From contig JAUNXW010000009.1 in assembly GCA_030539595.1 (NCBI GenBank), positions 1 to 12,642 on the forward strand: 12,642 bases of DNA. Direction: 5' to 3'. A program made the position numbers and the translations under genes. Under the pieces are notes generated by a model. The model made no database searches. It had not been told where the DNA came from and saw only the letters and a program-made list of their open reading frames with translations. The DNA is from Methanocorpusculum sp. (GTDB taxonomy: Archaea > Halobacteriota > Methanomicrobia > Methanomicrobiales > Methanocorpusculaceae). Of the stretch, positions 12,055 through 12,642 are shown piece after piece. The number at the start of each line of letters is the position of its first letter. Position 1 is the stretch's first letter.

Positions 12055-12642
12055 TTATAACCCGTATTTTTTCAGAACTTCAGCTTTCTTTCCGGATTTT
12101 TCAAACTCTGCCAGTCCTTCATTAAGCAGATTCTGCAGGACAACATTTCCGTTGCTCGTTGCAATTCCGTACTCTTCGCTTCCTGATTTATAATACGGGT
12201 CAGAGAATGCCGCATACTGAAGTCTTTCCGGTGTAATTTCCATTGAACTTGCCCACATATCGATATCCCCCACAATTATATCATTAAGACTTCTCTCAGG
12301 TGTCGAAACCTTGTATTCGACATCGAAATCATAATTGTCAGCAATCCACTCAATCTGCTCAATATCGTATCCTGCATATTTACCGTCTGAACCGAGATAA
12401 CTCCACGGCTTATTTTTGTCGCTGATACCCACAACATAGACATCTTTTTTATACTGCAGATTGTATCTATCTAAAATTGCTTTAAACTCGTCGGTGTTTC
12501 TGACATTCTCAATACCTGTGTTAAGTTTATTGAGCAGTTCGGTGTCATCTTTTCTTACAACGAATCCAATCTCTTTAGGCTCTCCAACGTATCCGATGAA
12601 TTTCAGCGGTTGATAAAGATTAAGCTGTCTGCTGAATGTCAT
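12055..12642 (-). CDS. Family 3 extracellular solute-binding protein, partial, second domain lobe-deleted
   Basis: This is the C-terminal 195 residues of a polar amino acid ABC transporter type binding protein (SBP_bac_3). The frame is open at the window edge and the first visible Met is probably internal, since the protein starts in mid-domain. Residues about 1-62 look like the end of one binding domain (VGEPKEIGFVVRKDD, then a terminal helix ending DRYNL). A second domain then begins with VVGISDKNKPWSYLGSDGKY (70-89) and GYDIEQIEWIA, and has ITPERLQYAAFSDPYY (136-151). Normally about 90 residues of lobe 2 follow, but here the sequence passes straight to EEYGIATSNGN and the C-terminal helix. 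So two tandem domains are seen, the second reduced to lobe 1. The signal peptide or lipobox would lie outside. Ligand unknown. Confidence 0.8.
   Translation of the reverse strand: MTFSRQLNLYQPLKFIGYVGEPKEIGFVVRKDDTELLNKLNTGIENVRNTDEFKAILDRYNLQYKKDVYVVGISDKNKPWSYLGSDGKYAGYDIEQIEWIADNYDFDVEYKVSTPERSLNDIIVGDIDMWASSMEITPERLQYAAFSDPYYKSGSEEYGIATSNGNVVLQNLLNEGLAEFEKSGKKAEVLKKYGL

Overview
The window looks like a chromosomal stretch of a methanogenic euryarchaeon, most likely of the order Methanomicrobiales (Methanocorpusculum-like). This is inferred from protein character and cannot be fixed without a search. The supporting signs are archaeal type IV pilins with the SPVIG signal segment, an archaeal duplicated MgtE-type permease, a fused Nnr enzyme, a MACS-type acyl-CoA synthetase, MoaC, a 58-residue two-cluster ferredoxin, Shine-Dalgarno sites mixed with start codons that lack one, and U-tract terminators.

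Left third (1-3119), accessory: two type IV pilin genes face each other (partial copy at 1-302 on +, complete copy at 2700-3119 on -). Each is followed by the same bidirectional terminator and the same roughly 207-212 bp repeat, so the pair forms a long imperfect inverted repeat. Their signal-peptide DNA is identical over 55 bp while the C-terminal domains differ. Each arm contains a 121 bp segment bounded by 15 bp terminal inverted repeats (MITE-like). Between the arms lie an mntA antitoxin nucleotidyltransferase, a hepT (HEPN) toxin gene broken by a 53 bp hairpin-rich insertion, and an oppositely oriented RhuM-family gene with a strong palindrome upstream. The inverted arrangement could in principle allow inversion that exchanges pilin C-termini or flips the cargo.

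Middle (3375-7823): a two-repeat MgtE/SLC41-type cation permease and a MACS-family acyl-CoA synthetase on +, then a convergent 14-TM-type MFS exporter on -, with a bidirectional terminator between the last two.

Right (8040-12642): two core-metabolism clusters on +. nnr-moaC overlap by 8 bp (NAD(P)HX repair; molybdopterin/tungstopterin synthesis). dapA-dapB also overlap by 8 bp (diaminopimelate/lysine synthesis) and are followed by a small 2[4Fe-4S] ferredoxin. The window ends inside a family 3 solute-binding protein gene on -. It appears to carry two tandem binding domains, and the second seems to lack its whole lobe 2.

The strongest unusual signals are the inverted pilin cassettes with their TIR-bounded repeats, the hairpin insertion that splits hepT, and the lobe-deleted solute-binding domain. 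No tRNA, rRNA or CRISPR array was seen.
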